Shown in pieces: positions 38,138-47,798 of a stretch of DNA of 64,000 nucleotides. Origin of the DNA: Pseudomonas corrugata (GTDB lineage Bacteria; Pseudomonadota; Gammaproteobacteria; Pseudomonadales; Pseudomonadaceae); the NCBI RefSeq assembly GCF_001269905.1, contig NZ_LHVK01000009.1:248001-312000 (forward strand). The letters are read 5' to 3'. Below the pieces are notes generated by a model, which ran no database searches, was not told where the DNA came from, and saw only the letters and a list, made by a program, of their open reading frames with translations. How positions within the stretch are numbered: position 1 is the first letter of the stretch; every line of letters begins with the position of its first letter. Made by a program: the position numbers and the translations under genes.

Positions 38138-38323
38138 GGGTGAATACCCGGTAGGCTGTTTTTGTCGATGTTTTGCAGTGTATATCGTTTTTTCTGAAGG
38201 GTAGCGGGAGCGGTTGAAAGGGCAAGCAACATCTCGAAGCAATCTCGCCGACGACTTTGAATACTTTCGATTTAGGCTGGTGGCCTTGCCCATTCGGTTA
38301 CCCGAACACAGGGAGGCAGCGAA

Positions 38324-39004
38324 ATGAATACCCGTGGATTGCTCGATCAGTTACTCAAGTCCGGTCAGGACCTGTTGCAGAACAAGGCGGGCGGCGCGCA
38401 GAACAAGCAGACCGGCGGGCTTGGCAGCCTGCTTTCCGGCGCTGGCGGTGGTGCACTGGCGGCAGGCGCCATGGGGTTGCTGCTGGGTAACAAAAGAGTC
38501 CGCAAGACGGGCGGCAAGGTTGCGCTCTACGGCGGTCTCGCCGCGCTGGGCGTTATCGCCTACAAAGCCTATGGCAACTGGCAGGCCCAGCAGGGCCGCG
38601 CGCCGCAAACGGAACCCCGGACCCTGGACCGGATCCCACCGGCACAGGTCGAGCAGCACAGCCAGGCCATCCTCAAGGCGTTGGTCGCAGCGGCCAAGGC
38701 TGATGGTCATGTGGATGAGCGTGAGCGGCAGTTGATCGAAGGCGAACTCACCAAGCTCGACAACGACCAGGAGCTGCGACACTGGCTGCATGCCGAGCTC
38801 AACAAGCCTCTGGACCCCACCGACGTCGCCCGCGCCGCCAGCACTCCGGAAATGGCCGCGGAAATGTACATCGCCAGCGTGATGCTGGTGGACGAGGAAA
38901 ACTTCATGGAAAAGTCCTACCTCGATGAGCTGGCGCGACAGCTCAAGCTGGAGCCGGGGTTGAAGGTCGAGCTGGAGAATCAGGTGCGACGGGCTTCCTT
39001 GTAG
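38324..39004 (+). CDS. DUF533/YebE-type membrane protein with TerB-like domain
   Basis: The 226-residue product has a Gly/Ala-rich N-terminal part with two short hydrophobic segments (about 38-54 and 65-82). A soluble C-terminal TerB-like helical domain follows (about 110-225, LKALVAAAKADGHVDERERQLIEGEL), with acidic residues that could bind metal. Family members are inner-membrane proteins induced by envelope stress in enterobacteria; function unknown. The start has GGGAGG upstream. Monocistronic. Confidence 0.85.
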   Translation: MNTRGLLDQLLKSGQDLLQNKAGGAQNKQTGGLGSLLSGAGGGALAAGAMGLLLGNKRVRKTGGKVALYGGLAALGVIAYKAYGNWQAQQGRAPQTEPRTLDRIPPAQVEQHSQAILKALVAAAKADGHVDERERQLIEGELTKLDNDQELRHWLHAELNKPLDPTDVARAASTPEMAAEMYIASVMLVDEENFMEKSYLDELARQLKLEPGLKVELENQVRRASL

Positions 39005-39046
39005 ATAACGCCTGACAAACACCATGCTCCTGTGGGAGCGCAAACC

Positions 39047-39138
39047 TGTGGGAGCAAAGCTTGCTCGCGATAACGACAGAACAGTCAACATTGCTGCTGA
39101 CTGACTTACCGCAATCGCGAGCAAGCTTTGCTCCCACA
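39047..39138. repeat. REPIN with an extra partial REP copy
   Basis: TGTGGGAGCAAAGCTTGCTCGCGAT and ATCGCGAGCAAGCTTTGCTCCCACA enclose about 42 bases. A truncated repeat TGTGGGAGCGCAAACC lies immediately to the left at 39031, and a fragment GGGCTTGCCCGCTCCTACA follows near 39166. Confidence 0.88.
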
Positions 39139-39233
39139 GGTTTGTGGCTTGACTGACTGGCATCAGGGCTTGCCCGCTCCTACAGTGGTTGGCATCCAAC
39201 ATCAGTACACCACGCCCCTCGGCTATACTCCCC

Positions 39234-39239
39234 AACATT
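39234..39239 (+). promoter_or_regulatory. Candidate -10 box of the wsp operon
   Basis: GGCTATACT contains TATACT 25 bases before the wspA GTG. No good -35 hexamer is visible. Confidence 0.4.
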
Positions 39240-39263
39240 TCGAAGTCCCTCCGAGGTTTTACT

Positions 39264-40886
39264 GTGAAGAACTGGACGTTGCGCCAACGCATCCTGGCGA
39301 GTTTTGCGGTGATCATCGCCATCATGCTACTGATGGTGGTCGTCTCGTATTCGCGGTTGTTGAAGATCCAGGACAGTGAAGAGCGGGTACGTACCGATGC
39401 GGTGCCAGGGGTCTATTACAGTTCCATGATCCGCGGCGGCTGGGTCGACAGCTACGTCCTCACCCAACAGATCGTCGGCCTTTCGGGAAACCGGGAAATC
39501 ACCGCCGAGGACAACGCCCACTACAAGGGCTTCGAACAGCATCTGCGTGAAGAAATACAGAACTATCAAAAGCTGATCCAGAACCCGGCCGACCAGGCCT
39601 CTCTGGATGAGTTCGAAACCAATCACCAGGCGTTCAACCAGGCGATGGCGAAAGTCCTCGACCTCTATCAGCGCAAGGATTACGAAGGTGCGCGACAGGC
39701 GCTGGACAAAGAGCTGGCGCCTGCCTGGATCGGTGGGCGCACGCACCTGAATCATATTATCGAGCGCAATCGGGAACTGGCGGAACAGGCCACCGGCACC
39801 ATAGACGACGCCGTTACGGCGGCCAAGGTCGCCATGGGCCTGTCGTTTCTCGTCGCGATAGTCGTTGCCGTTCTCTGCGGGCTGTTGCTGATGCGCGCAA
39901 TCATGGCGCCGATGAATCGCATCGTGGAAATTCTCGAAGTCATGCGCAGCGGCGACTTGAGTGGACGCCTGAACCTGGCGCGCAAAGATGAGTTTGGCGC
40001 GGTGGAAACCGGATTCAACGACATGATGACCGAGCTGACCTCCCTGGTGTCCCAGGCTCAGCGCTCGTCGGTGCAAGTCACCACCTCGGTGACCGAGATC
40101 GCCGCCACCTCCCGCCAGCAACAGGCCACGGCCACGGAAACCGCCGCCACTACCACGGAGATCGGCGCCACCTCTCGCGAGATCGCGGCGACCTCTCGCG
40201 ATCTGGTGCGCACCATGACTGAAGTCTCCACCGCCGCCGACCAGGCCTCGGTGGCCGCCGGTTCCGGTCAACAAGGCCTGGCGCGCATGGAAGACACCAT
40301 GCATTCGGTAATGGGCGCCGCCAACCTGGTGAATGCCAAGCTGGCGATCCTCAACGAGAAGGCTGGCAACATCAACCAGGTGGTGGTCACCATCGTCAAG
40401 GTAGCCGACCAGACCAACCTGCTATCCCTCAACGCCGCCATCGAAGCTGAAAAGGCGGGCGAGTACGGTCGTGGTTTCGCCGTGGTCGCCACCGAGGTAC
40501 GCCGCCTGGCCGACCAGACGGCGGTAGCCACCTATGACATCGAGCAGATGGTGCGCGAAATCCAGTCCGCCGTGTCCGCCGGTGTGATGGGCATGGACAA
40601 GTTCTCCGAAGAGGTACGCCGTGGCATGGCCGAGGTGCAGCAGGTCGGTGAGCAACTGTCGCAAATCATCCATCAGGTCCAGGCGCTGGCGCCGCGGGTG
40701 CTGATGGTCAACGAGGGCATGCAGGCGCAGGCCACCGGGGCCGAACAGATCAACCACGCTCTGGTGCAACTGGGCGATGCCAGTAGCCAGACCGTGGAGT
40801 CCTTGCGTCAGGCCAGTTCTGCCATCGACGAGCTGAGTCAGGTAGCCGTGGGGCTGCGTGGCGGCGTCTCGCGTTTCAAAGTCTGA
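39264..40886 (+). CDS. wspA: Wsp methyl-accepting chemoreceptor WspA
   Basis: WspA senses surface contact and activates the WspE kinase. The 540-residue product has a first membrane helix (about 10-30), a periplasmic four-helix-bundle sensor domain, a second helix (about 188-210, LSFLVAIVVAVLCGLLLMRAI), HAMP, and a long cytoplasmic coiled coil. The signaling tip reads VADQTNLLSLNAAIEAEKAG. There is no C-terminal tethering pentapeptide. I chose the GTG at 39264 (VKNWTLRQRI) after CCGAGG; the upstream ATG at 39189 would add an unrelated extension. Its TGA overlaps the wspB ATG. Confidence 0.95.
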   Translation: MKNWTLRQRILASFAVIIAIMLLMVVVSYSRLLKIQDSEERVRTDAVPGVYYSSMIRGGWVDSYVLTQQIVGLSGNREITAEDNAHYKGFEQHLREEIQNYQKLIQNPADQASLDEFETNHQAFNQAMAKVLDLYQRKDYEGARQALDKELAPAWIGGRTHLNHIIERNRELAEQATGTIDDAVTAAKVAMGLSFLVAIVVAVLCGLLLMRAIMAPMNRIVEILEVMRSGDLSGRLNLARKDEFGAVETGFNDMMTELTSLVSQAQRSSVQVTTSVTEIAATSRQQQATATETAATTTEIGATSREIAATSRDLVRTMTEVSTAADQASVAAGSGQQGLARMEDTMHSVMGAANLVNAKLAILNEKAGNINQVVVTIVKVADQTNLLSLNAAIEAEKAGEYGRGFAVVATEVRRLADQTAVATYDIEQMVREIQSAVSAGVMGMDKFSEEVRRGMAEVQQVGEQLSQIIHQVQALAPRVLMVNEGMQAQATGAEQINHALVQLGDASSQTVESLRQASSAIDELSQVAVGLRGGVSRFKV

Positions 40887-41422
40887 TGGGCGAATTCGAG
40901 GCCAGGCGTGGAGCCGCGCCGGCGGCCCGTCAAATCCTGTTCCTGATGTTTTGCATCGGCAACGAGCGCTATGCCCTGCAGGCCACCGACGTGGTTGAAG
41001 TGCTGCCGCGCCTGCCTCTCAAACCGATCGCCCGGGCTCCGGCGTGGGTGGCGGGAGTGTTCGCCTGGCGCGGGACAGTGGTGCCGGTGATCGATCTGTG
41101 CAGCCTGGCCTTCGGCCAACATGCCGAGGCCCGTACCAGTACGCGTCTGGTGCTGGTGCATTACCGTCCCGACGAGCAATTGCCGGGGCAGGTGCTGGGG
41201 TTGATCCTGGAACAGGCCACCGACACGTTGCGCTGCGATCCGCTGGAGTTCCAGCCTTATGGCCTGGATAACCGACAGGCGCCCTACCTGGGCCCGGTGC
41301 GCGAAGATGCCCAGGGGCTGCTGCAATGGGTGCGGGTCAATGATCTGCTTGATGAATCGGTCCGCGCCGTGCTGTTTCCCGCGTCGCCGTTGAACCTTGA
41401 TGGCTTTGAGGCACTGCCATGA
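40886..41422 (+). CDS. wspB: Wsp CheW-like adaptor WspB
   Basis: A 178-residue CheW-domain scaffold that couples WspA to WspE. CheW features include LFLMFCIGNERYALQATDVVEVLP and GVFAWRGTVVPVIDLC. Start and stop overlap both neighbours (TGATG with wspA, four bases with wspC), so translation is coupled along the operon. Confidence 0.94.
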   Translation: MGEFEARRGAAPAARQILFLMFCIGNERYALQATDVVEVLPRLPLKPIARAPAWVAGVFAWRGTVVPVIDLCSLAFGQHAEARTSTRLVLVHYRPDEQLPGQVLGLILEQATDTLRCDPLEFQPYGLDNRQAPYLGPVREDAQGLLQWVRVNDLLDESVRAVLFPASPLNLDGFEALP

Positions 41423-42681
41423 ACGGCGACCAGCGTTTTTTCGACTTTCTAAAGGAGCGCATCGGTCTGGATGTCACCTCCGTCGGCACCGCCATCATCG
41501 AGCGAGCCGTGCGCCAGCGCATCATCGCTGTACCTGGGCGAACCGCCGATGAGTATTGGCACAGCCTGCAGGCATCGACCCAGGAGCAGCAAGCGCTGAT
41601 CGAAGCGGTGATTGTCCCGGAGACCTGGTTCTTCCGCTACCCGGAGTCCTTCGCGACCCTCGCCAGGCTTGCCGTCAAGCGCCTGGCCGACATCAGGCAC
41701 CTGCGCGCCCTGCGTGTCCTCAGTCTGCCGTGCTCTACCGGCGAAGAACCTTACTCCATCGCCATGGCCTTGCTCGATGCAGGCCTGGAGCCCCATCAGT
41801 TCAAGGTCGACGGGCTGGACATCAGTCCCTTGTCGATAGAGCGAGCCAGAGGCGCATGTTATGGCAGGAATTCGTTCCGTGGCGCAGACCTCGGTTTTCG
41901 CGAGCGACATTTCACCCTCGACGGCGAGGGTTACCGCCTCAGCGAGCGTGTGCGCGAACAGGTACGCCTGCAAGTGGGTAACCTGCTGGATCCGGCTCTG
42001 CTGGCGAACGAAGCACCCTACGATTTTGTGTTCTGTCGCAACTTGCTGATCTATTTCGACCAGCCGACCCAGCGACTGGTGTTCGAGGTGCTCAAGCGCC
42101 TGACCCACCAGGACGGCGTGTTGTTCATCGGCCCCGCCGAAGGCAGTTTGCTCGGGCGGCTGGGCATGCGCTCGATCGGGGCCGCCCAGTCGTTTGCCTT
42201 CAGCCGCCAGGGCGCTGCGGATCCTCAACCATTGCCAGCCCTGATACCCACGCCGTTGCCGATTCGCCAGACACCGCCCCGTGGCGTTCCACCTGCGGTT
42301 CGGCCCCGCCCGTTCATGACGAGCGTGACGCCGATTGTCGAACCGGAAAGCAGTGACGCCACCACCTTGCTGGCCAACATCGCCGCCCTGGCCAACGGCG
42401 GCAACAGCGCCGAGGCCCGTGCGGCCTGCGAGCAATACCTGCGCAGCCACGCGCCCAGCGCCCAGGTGTTCTATTGGCTGGGCTTGCTCAGCGACATGGC
42501 CGGCAGTGCGCTCGAGGCCCAGGGTTTCTATCGCAAGGCGCTTTATCTTGAGCCGCAACACGCCGAGGCCCTGGTGCACCTGGCGGCGTTGCTGGCTTCC
42601 CAGGGAGACGCGGCCGGGGCCCGTCGATTGCAGGAACGCGCCGCCCGCAGCGGACGCTTGGCTGACAGTGAGCGTAAATGA
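41419..42681 (+). CDS. wspC: Wsp CheR-type methyltransferase WspC
   Basis: WspC methylates glutamates of WspA with SAM and so promotes signaling. The 420-residue product has the CheR N-terminal helical domain and the SAM-binding domain (LSLPCSTGEEPYSIAMALLD near residue 97, FVFCRNLLIYFD near 205). A Pro-rich linker (about 275-300) leads to C-terminal TPR-like repeats (about 310-410, FYWLGLLSDMAGSALEAQGF). The TPR part matches known WspC architecture and suits a receptor without a pentapeptide tether. Confidence 0.94.
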   Translation: MNGDQRFFDFLKERIGLDVTSVGTAIIERAVRQRIIAVPGRTADEYWHSLQASTQEQQALIEAVIVPETWFFRYPESFATLARLAVKRLADIRHLRALRVLSLPCSTGEEPYSIAMALLDAGLEPHQFKVDGLDISPLSIERARGACYGRNSFRGADLGFRERHFTLDGEGYRLSERVREQVRLQVGNLLDPALLANEAPYDFVFCRNLLIYFDQPTQRLVFEVLKRLTHQDGVLFIGPAEGSLLGRLGMRSIGAAQSFAFSRQGAADPQPLPALIPTPLPIRQTPPRGVPPAVRPRPFMTSVTPIVEPESSDATTLLANIAALANGGNSAEARAACEQYLRSHAPSAQVFYWLGLLSDMAGSALEAQGFYRKALYLEPQHAEALVHLAALLASQGDAAGARRLQERAARSGRLADSERK

Positions 42682-43352
42682 TGAGCGGTTCGGCTTTCCA
42701 TAACGTCATCCATGACGACGCCCAGGCAATCGACGACTGCTGGAACCGCATCGGCGTGCATGGCGACAAATCCTGCCCGTTGCTGGCCGAGCATATCCAC
42801 TGTCGCAACTGTTCGGTGTATTCGGCCGCGGCCACCCGCTTGCTGGATCGCTATGCCCTGCAGCAGGACGACCGGGATCTGGCCCATGCCTCGGTGGACA
42901 TTGATGTAGCGACGCGCTCGCTGCTGATGTTCCGGTTGGGCGAAGAGTGGCTGGCCCTGACCACCCGCAGTCTGGTGGAAGTGGCGCCGTTGCAACCGAT
43001 CCATTCATTGCCGCACCAGCGTTCCCGTGCACTGCTGGGGGTGGCGAATGTGCGCGGGGCGCTGGTGGCCTGCCTGTCGCTGGTCGAGCTGCTGGGACTG
43101 GAGCCCGGTGCGGCAACGACAGCCGGCGGGCGGGTCATGCCGCGCATGTTGATCGTCGCCGCCCAGGGCGGACCGGTGGTGGTGCCGGTGGACGAAGTGG
43201 ACGGCATTCATGCCATCGACGAACGCCTCCTGGCGGCTGCTTCGCAGTCCGGCGGCAAATACACCCGTGGCGTATTGCATTACAAAGGGCGCAGCCTGCG
43301 CTGGCTGGATGAGCAACAGTTACTGTCCGCCGTGACCCGGAGCCTGTCATGA
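42678..43352 (+). CDS. wspD: Wsp CheW-like adaptor WspD with N-terminal Cys motif
   Basis: A 224-residue adaptor with a C-terminal CheW domain (about 75-215, LLMFRLGEEWLALTTRSLVEV and GVANVRGALVACLSLVELLG). The first 50 residues are not CheW-like. They carry four cysteines, Cys21, Cys33, Cys42 and Cys45, with His39 and His41 (AEHIHCRNCSVY). That spacing resembles a metal or iron-sulfur site, which is inference. WspD is needed for localised Wsp signaling in related systems. It overlaps wspC by four bases and wspE by four. Confidence 0.93.
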   Translation: MMSGSAFHNVIHDDAQAIDDCWNRIGVHGDKSCPLLAEHIHCRNCSVYSAAATRLLDRYALQQDDRDLAHASVDIDVATRSLLMFRLGEEWLALTTRSLVEVAPLQPIHSLPHQRSRALLGVANVRGALVACLSLVELLGLEPGAATTAGGRVMPRMLIVAAQGGPVVVPVDEVDGIHAIDERLLAAASQSGGKYTRGVLHYKGRSLRWLDEQQLLSAVTRSLS

Positions 43353-45601
43353 CCCCTGATCAGATGCGCGACGCCTCGTTGCTGGAGCTGTTCAGTCTGG
43401 AGGCCGAGGCCCAGACCCAAGTGTTGAGCGCCGGCCTGCTGGCCTTGGAGCGTGATCCCACCCAGGCTGACTCTCTTGAGTCGTGCATGCGCGCGGCCCA
43501 TTCCCTCAAGGGGGCGGCGCGGATCGTCGGCGTGGACGCCGGGGTCAGCGTGGCTCACGTCATGGAGGATTGCCTGGTGAGTGCCCAGGAGCGTCGCCTG
43601 GTCCTGAGCGCCGAACACATCGACGCCTTGTTGCAAGGAACCGATCTGTTGACGCGCATCGCCACGCCGGGCAGCAGCGTCGGCGTGGCGGACGTCGATG
43701 GCTACGTGGCGCTGATGGGGCGCTTGCTGGATCCCGCCGCGCCACCGGCACCGATCGCGACGCCGCCGATGATCGAGATACCTGCCGAGCCGGTACCCGT
43801 CGAACCGCCGGAGCCGGTCGCGCCGGCGCGCCCCAAGGGCAAGCGGGTCACCGAAGGCGGCGAACGGGTGCTGCGGGTCACTGCAGAACGGCTCAACAGC
43901 CTGTTGGATCTGTCGAGCAAATCCCTGGTAGAGACCCAGCGCCTCAAGCCTTGGCTGGCAACGATGCAACGGCTCAAGCGCCAACAGAGCAATGGTTTGC
44001 GCGCCCTGGAAGAATTGAACGTCCACCTCAAGGACCACGCCTTGAGCCTGCAGGCCCAGGAAGCGCTTGGCGATGCCCGCCGCCTGCTGGCTGAAACCCA
44101 GCAGTTGCTGGCGCAGAAAACCGCCGAGCTGGACGAGTTCGCCTGGCAGGCCAGCCAACGGGCGCAGGTGCTGTACGACACGGCGCTGGCCTGTCGCATG
44201 CGGCCTTTCGCGGATGTGCTGTCGGGCCAGGCGCGGATGGTGCGTGATTTGGGCCGCAGCCTGGGCAAACAGGTGCGCCTGGAGATCGAGGGCGAGAAAA
44301 CTCAGGTTGACCGTGATGTGCTGGAAAAACTCGAAGCGCCGCTGACCCATCTGCTGCGCAACGCCGTGGACCACGGCATCGAACCCCCGGAGCAGCGACT
44401 GCTGGCCGGCAAGCCCGCCGAGGGCCTGATCCGCCTGCGCGCCTCCCATCAGGCCGGCCTGCTGGTGTTGGAACTGGCGGACGATGGCGCGGGCGTGGAC
44501 CTCGAGCGCGTGCGGCGCAGCGTCGTCGAGCGCGGGCTGTCTCCCGAACAGACCGCCGCCAGCCTGAGTGAAGAGGAGCTGCTGACGTTCCTGTTCCTGC
44601 CTGGCTTCAGCCTGCGGGACACGGTCACCGAAGTGTCCGGGCGCGGTGTCGGCCTGGATGCGGTCCAGCACATGGTCCGGCAATTGCGCGGCGCGGTGAC
44701 TTTGGAGCAGACGGCGGGCGAAGGCAGTCGCTTCCACCTGGAGGTACCGCTGACGCTTTCGGTGGTCCGCAGTCTGGTGGTAGCCGTCGGCGATGAGGCC
44801 TACGCCTTTCCCCTGGCCCATATCGAGCGCATGTGCGACCTGGCGCCGGAGGACATCGTGCAGGTCGAGGGGCGCCAGCACTTCTGGCATGAAGACCGGC
44901 ATGTCGGGCTGGTTGCGGCCAGCCAGTTGCTCAATCGTCCGGCAACCCAGGACAGTGGCCAGCACCTCAAGGTGGTGGTTATTCGCGAGCGCGAGGCGAT
45001 CTACGGCGTGGCGGTGGAACGCTTCATCGGCGAAAGGACCCTGGTGGTCCTGCCGCTGGACGAGCGCTTGGGCAAGATCCAGGACATATCCGCCGGGGCC
45101 TTGCTGGACGACGGCTCGGTGGTGTTGATCGTCGACGTCGAAGACCTTCTGCGCTCGGTGGACAAACTGCTCGATACCGGACGCCTGGAGCGCATCGCCC
45201 GCCAGAGTCAGGCCCAGGCTCCGCGCAAGCGGATCCTGGTGGTGGATGACTCCCTGACCGTGCGTGAGTTGCAGCGCAAGCTGCTGCTCAATCGGGGTTA
45301 TGACGTCGCGGTGGCGGTAGACGGCATGGATGGTTGGAACGCGTTGCGTTCGGAGGATTTCGACTTGTTGATCACCGACATCGACATGCCGCGCATGGAC
45401 GGTATCGAACTGGTGTCGCTGTTGCGCCGCGACAGCCGCTTGCAATCGCTGCCGGTGATGGTGGTGTCCTACAAGGACCGTGAGGAAGATCGCCGCCGTG
45501 GCCTGGACGCCGGAGCCGACTATTATCTGGCGAAGGCGAGTTTTCATGACGACGCCTTGCTCGATGCCGTGGTCGAACTCATCGGAGGCGCTCGCGCTTG
45601 A
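43349..45601 (+). CDS. wspE: Wsp hybrid histidine kinase WspE
   Basis: WspE phosphorylates the cyclase WspR and the methylesterase WspF. The 750-residue product has an Hpt domain with phospho-accepting His51 (AAHSLKGAAR), a Pro-rich linker (about 130-165), and a dimerisation domain. The CheA-type ATPase follows: N box HLLRNAVDHGIEPPE, G1 LELADDGAGVD, G2 VSGRGVGLDAV. A CheW-like domain comes next, then a C-terminal receiver with Asp677 (ITDIDMPRMDG). The last codons overlap the wspF TTG start. Confidence 0.95.
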   Translation: MTPDQMRDASLLELFSLEAEAQTQVLSAGLLALERDPTQADSLESCMRAAHSLKGAARIVGVDAGVSVAHVMEDCLVSAQERRLVLSAEHIDALLQGTDLLTRIATPGSSVGVADVDGYVALMGRLLDPAAPPAPIATPPMIEIPAEPVPVEPPEPVAPARPKGKRVTEGGERVLRVTAERLNSLLDLSSKSLVETQRLKPWLATMQRLKRQQSNGLRALEELNVHLKDHALSLQAQEALGDARRLLAETQQLLAQKTAELDEFAWQASQRAQVLYDTALACRMRPFADVLSGQARMVRDLGRSLGKQVRLEIEGEKTQVDRDVLEKLEAPLTHLLRNAVDHGIEPPEQRLLAGKPAEGLIRLRASHQAGLLVLELADDGAGVDLERVRRSVVERGLSPEQTAASLSEEELLTFLFLPGFSLRDTVTEVSGRGVGLDAVQHMVRQLRGAVTLEQTAGEGSRFHLEVPLTLSVVRSLVVAVGDEAYAFPLAHIERMCDLAPEDIVQVEGRQHFWHEDRHVGLVAASQLLNRPATQDSGQHLKVVVIREREAIYGVAVERFIGERTLVVLPLDERLGKIQDISAGALLDDGSVVLIVDVEDLLRSVDKLLDTGRLERIARQSQAQAPRKRILVVDDSLTVRELQRKLLLNRGYDVAVAVDGMDGWNALRSEDFDLLITDIDMPRMDGIELVSLLRRDSRLQSLPVMVVSYKDREEDRRRGLDAGADYYLAKASFHDDALLDAVVELIGGARA

Positions 45602-46608
45602 AAATCGCCATCGTCAATGACATGCCCCTGGCGGTCGAGGCCCTGCGCCGCGCGCTGGCGTTCGAGCCGGCGCATCAGGTGGTCTGGGTCGCCGCCAACG
45701 GGGCCGAAGCGGTACAGCGCTGCGCCGAATACACCCCGGACCTGATTCTGATGGACCTGTTCATGCCGATCATGGATGGTGTGGAGGCCACCCGACGCAT
45801 CATGGCCGAAACGCCCTGCGCCATCGTGATCGTCACCGGTGACAGCCAGCAGAACGTCCATCGGGTGTTCGAAGCCATGGGCCATGGTGCACTGGACGTG
45901 GTCGACACGCCGGCCTTGGGCGTGGGCAATCCCGAAGGCGCGGCGGCACCGTTGCTGCGCAAGATCACCAACATTGGCTGGCTGATCGGTGAGCGCGCCA
46001 GTCGCGCACGTGCGACGCCGGCTGCGCCGCGTCCCGCCGCTTCCCGTAAGAGCCTGGTGGCCATCGGCTCGTCGGCGGGTGGGCCGGCCGCGCTGGAGGT
46101 CTTGCTCAAGGGCCTGCCGCTGCACTTCGCCCCGGCCATTGTGCTGGTCCAGCATGTGGACGAGGTGTTTGCCGCAGGTATGGCCGAATGGCTGAGCAGT
46201 GTGTCGGGGCACAAGGTTCGCCTGGCACAACACGGCGAACCGCCACAAAATGGCACGGTGTTGCTCGCCGGCACCAACCACCATTTGCGTCTGTTGAAGG
46301 ACGGTACCCTGGCCTACACGGCCGAACCGGTGAACGAGATCTATCGGCCCTCCATCGACGTGTTCTTTGAAAGCGTCGCGAGCTTCTGGAATGGCGACGC
46401 AGTGGGTATTTTGCTCACCGGCATGGGCCGCGACGGTGCACAGGGGCTCAAGCTCATGCGACAGCAAGGCTATGTGACCATTGCCCAGGACCAGCGGAGC
46501 AGTGCTGTATATGGCATGCCAAAAGCGGCGGCGGCCCTCGGCGCGGCTGCGCAAATTCTTGCGCTGGACAATATAGCGCCACGATTGATAGAGATTTTTT
46601 CAAGATGA
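45598..46608 (+). CDS. wspF: Wsp CheB-type methylesterase WspF
   Basis: WspF removes methyl groups from WspA and shuts the system down; loss-of-function mutations give wrinkly colonies in P. fluorescens. The 336-residue product has a receiver with Asp53 (LILMDLFMPIMDG) and an esterase domain with Ser in IGSSAGGPAALE, His in VQHVDEVFA and Asp in GMGRDGAQG. It begins with TTG at 45598, four bases before the wspE stop is complete. The first ATG in frame (Met9) would cut into the receiver, so the TTG is the start. Confidence 0.94.
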   Translation: MKIAIVNDMPLAVEALRRALAFEPAHQVVWVAANGAEAVQRCAEYTPDLILMDLFMPIMDGVEATRRIMAETPCAIVIVTGDSQQNVHRVFEAMGHGALDVVDTPALGVGNPEGAAAPLLRKITNIGWLIGERASRARATPAAPRPAASRKSLVAIGSSAGGPAALEVLLKGLPLHFAPAIVLVQHVDEVFAAGMAEWLSSVSGHKVRLAQHGEPPQNGTVLLAGTNHHLRLLKDGTLAYTAEPVNEIYRPSIDVFFESVASFWNGDAVGILLTGMGRDGAQGLKLMRQQGYVTIAQDQRSSAVYGMPKAAAALGAAAQILALDNIAPRLIEIFSR

Positions 46609-46653
46609 CGACCCTCAGCAGTCCTGGTCAAAGCCGCACTCAGGTGAGCCTCC

Positions 46654-47655
46654 ATGAATGACTTACAGCTCGACGATTTCAAGAGCGATGAAAATGCCGC
46701 CATGGTCTTGCTCGTCGACGATCAGGCGATGATCGGCGAGGCGGTTCGGCGTGGGCTGTCGAATGAAGAAAACATCGATTTCCACTTCTGCTCCGACCCT
46801 CACCAGGCCGTCGCTCATGCGATTCGCATCAAGCCGACGGTGATTCTCCAGGATCTGGTGATGCCCGGGCTCGACGGCCTGAGCCTGGTGCGCGAATACC
46901 GCAACCATCCGGCCACCCGCGACATTCCGATCATCGTCCTGTCCACCAAGGAAGACCCGCTGGTCAAGAGCGCGGCGTTTGCCGCCGGGGCGAACGATTA
47001 CCTGGTCAAGTTGCCGGACAACATCGAGCTGGTGGCGCGTATCCGCTATCACTCGCGGTCCTACACGATGCTGTTGCAGCGCGACGCGGCCTACCGCGCC
47101 CTGCGGGTCAGCCAGCAGCAACTGCTCGACACCAACCTGGTGCTGCAACGCTTGATGAACTCCGATGGCCTGACCGGGTTGTCCAATCGCCGGCACTTTG
47201 ATGAATACCTGGAACTGGAGTGGCGCCGGGCGATGCGGGACCAGTCCCAGCTGTCGTTGTTGATGATCGACGTGGATTACTTCAAGTTCTACAACGACAC
47301 CTTCGGCCACCTGGAGGGTGACGAAGCCCTGCGCAAGGTCGCCACGGCGATCCGCGAAGCCTGCAGCCGCCCGTCCGATCTGCCGGCCCGCTACGGCGGC
47401 GAGGAGTTCGCCCTGGTGCTGCCCGGCACCTCGCCTGGCGGTGCCCGGTTGATGGCCGAAAAACTGCGCCAGAGCGTGGTCGCCCTGAAAATCCCCCATA
47501 CCGTGCCCGAAGAGGGAGCGAGCCTGACCGTCAGCGTCGGCGTCTCCACCGTCACCCCGCAGCAAGGCAGCGATAGCCGACAACTGATTTCGGCGGCGGA
47601 CAAGGGGTTGTACATGGCCAAGCACAATGGGCGTAACCGGGTGGGCATCGAGTAA
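46654..47655 (+). CDS. wspR: Response-regulator diguanylate cyclase WspR
   Basis: WspR makes c-di-GMP from two GTP when phosphorylated by WspE, driving matrix production. The 333-residue product has a receiver with Asp67 ([13 protein letters not shown]), a coiled-coil stalk (about 135-165) and a GGDEF domain with the active site GGEEF at 248-252. The feedback-inhibition I-site RPSD is at 239-242, five residues before it. All catalytic and inhibitory residues are intact. Last gene of the wsp operon, 45 bases after wspF. Confidence 0.96.
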   Translation: MNDLQLDDFKSDENAAMVLLVDDQAMIGEAVRRGLSNEENIDFHFCSDPHQAVAHAIRIKPTVILQDLVMPGLDGLSLVREYRNHPATRDIPIIVLSTKEDPLVKSAAFAAGANDYLVKLPDNIELVARIRYHSRSYTMLLQRDAAYRALRVSQQQLLDTNLVLQRLMNSDGLTGLSNRRHFDEYLELEWRRAMRDQSQLSLLMIDVDYFKFYNDTFGHLEGDEALRKVATAIREACSRPSDLPARYGGEEFALVLPGTSPGGARLMAEKLRQSVVALKIPHTVPEEGASLTVSVGVSTVTPQQGSDSRQLISAADKGLYMAKHNGRNRVGIE

Positions 47656-47753
47656 ATCCCCTCGCCACAGGTCTGTGTTGCCTGTGGGGGCTGTGTTGAA
47701 TCTCATTACCCTCCCAAGCCGCCAGGCGGGCTGCCGTCGGCGCTTGATTACGT

Positions 47754-47759
47754 TATACT
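47754..47759 (+). promoter_or_regulatory. Candidate -10 box of prfB
   Basis: TATACT lies 40 bases before the prfB ATG within CGTTATACTC. The corresponding -35 region (CTGCCG at 47731) is poor. Confidence 0.35.
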
Positions 47760-47798
47760 CGCCGGCTTTCAAAAGTTCGCCAACGAGTGCTGCCCGCC

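Noticed and set aside
43280..45547. 755-codon open frame on the minus strand opposite wspE
   Set aside because: Same cause: codon bias leaves the complement open. All WspE motifs are on the plus strand.
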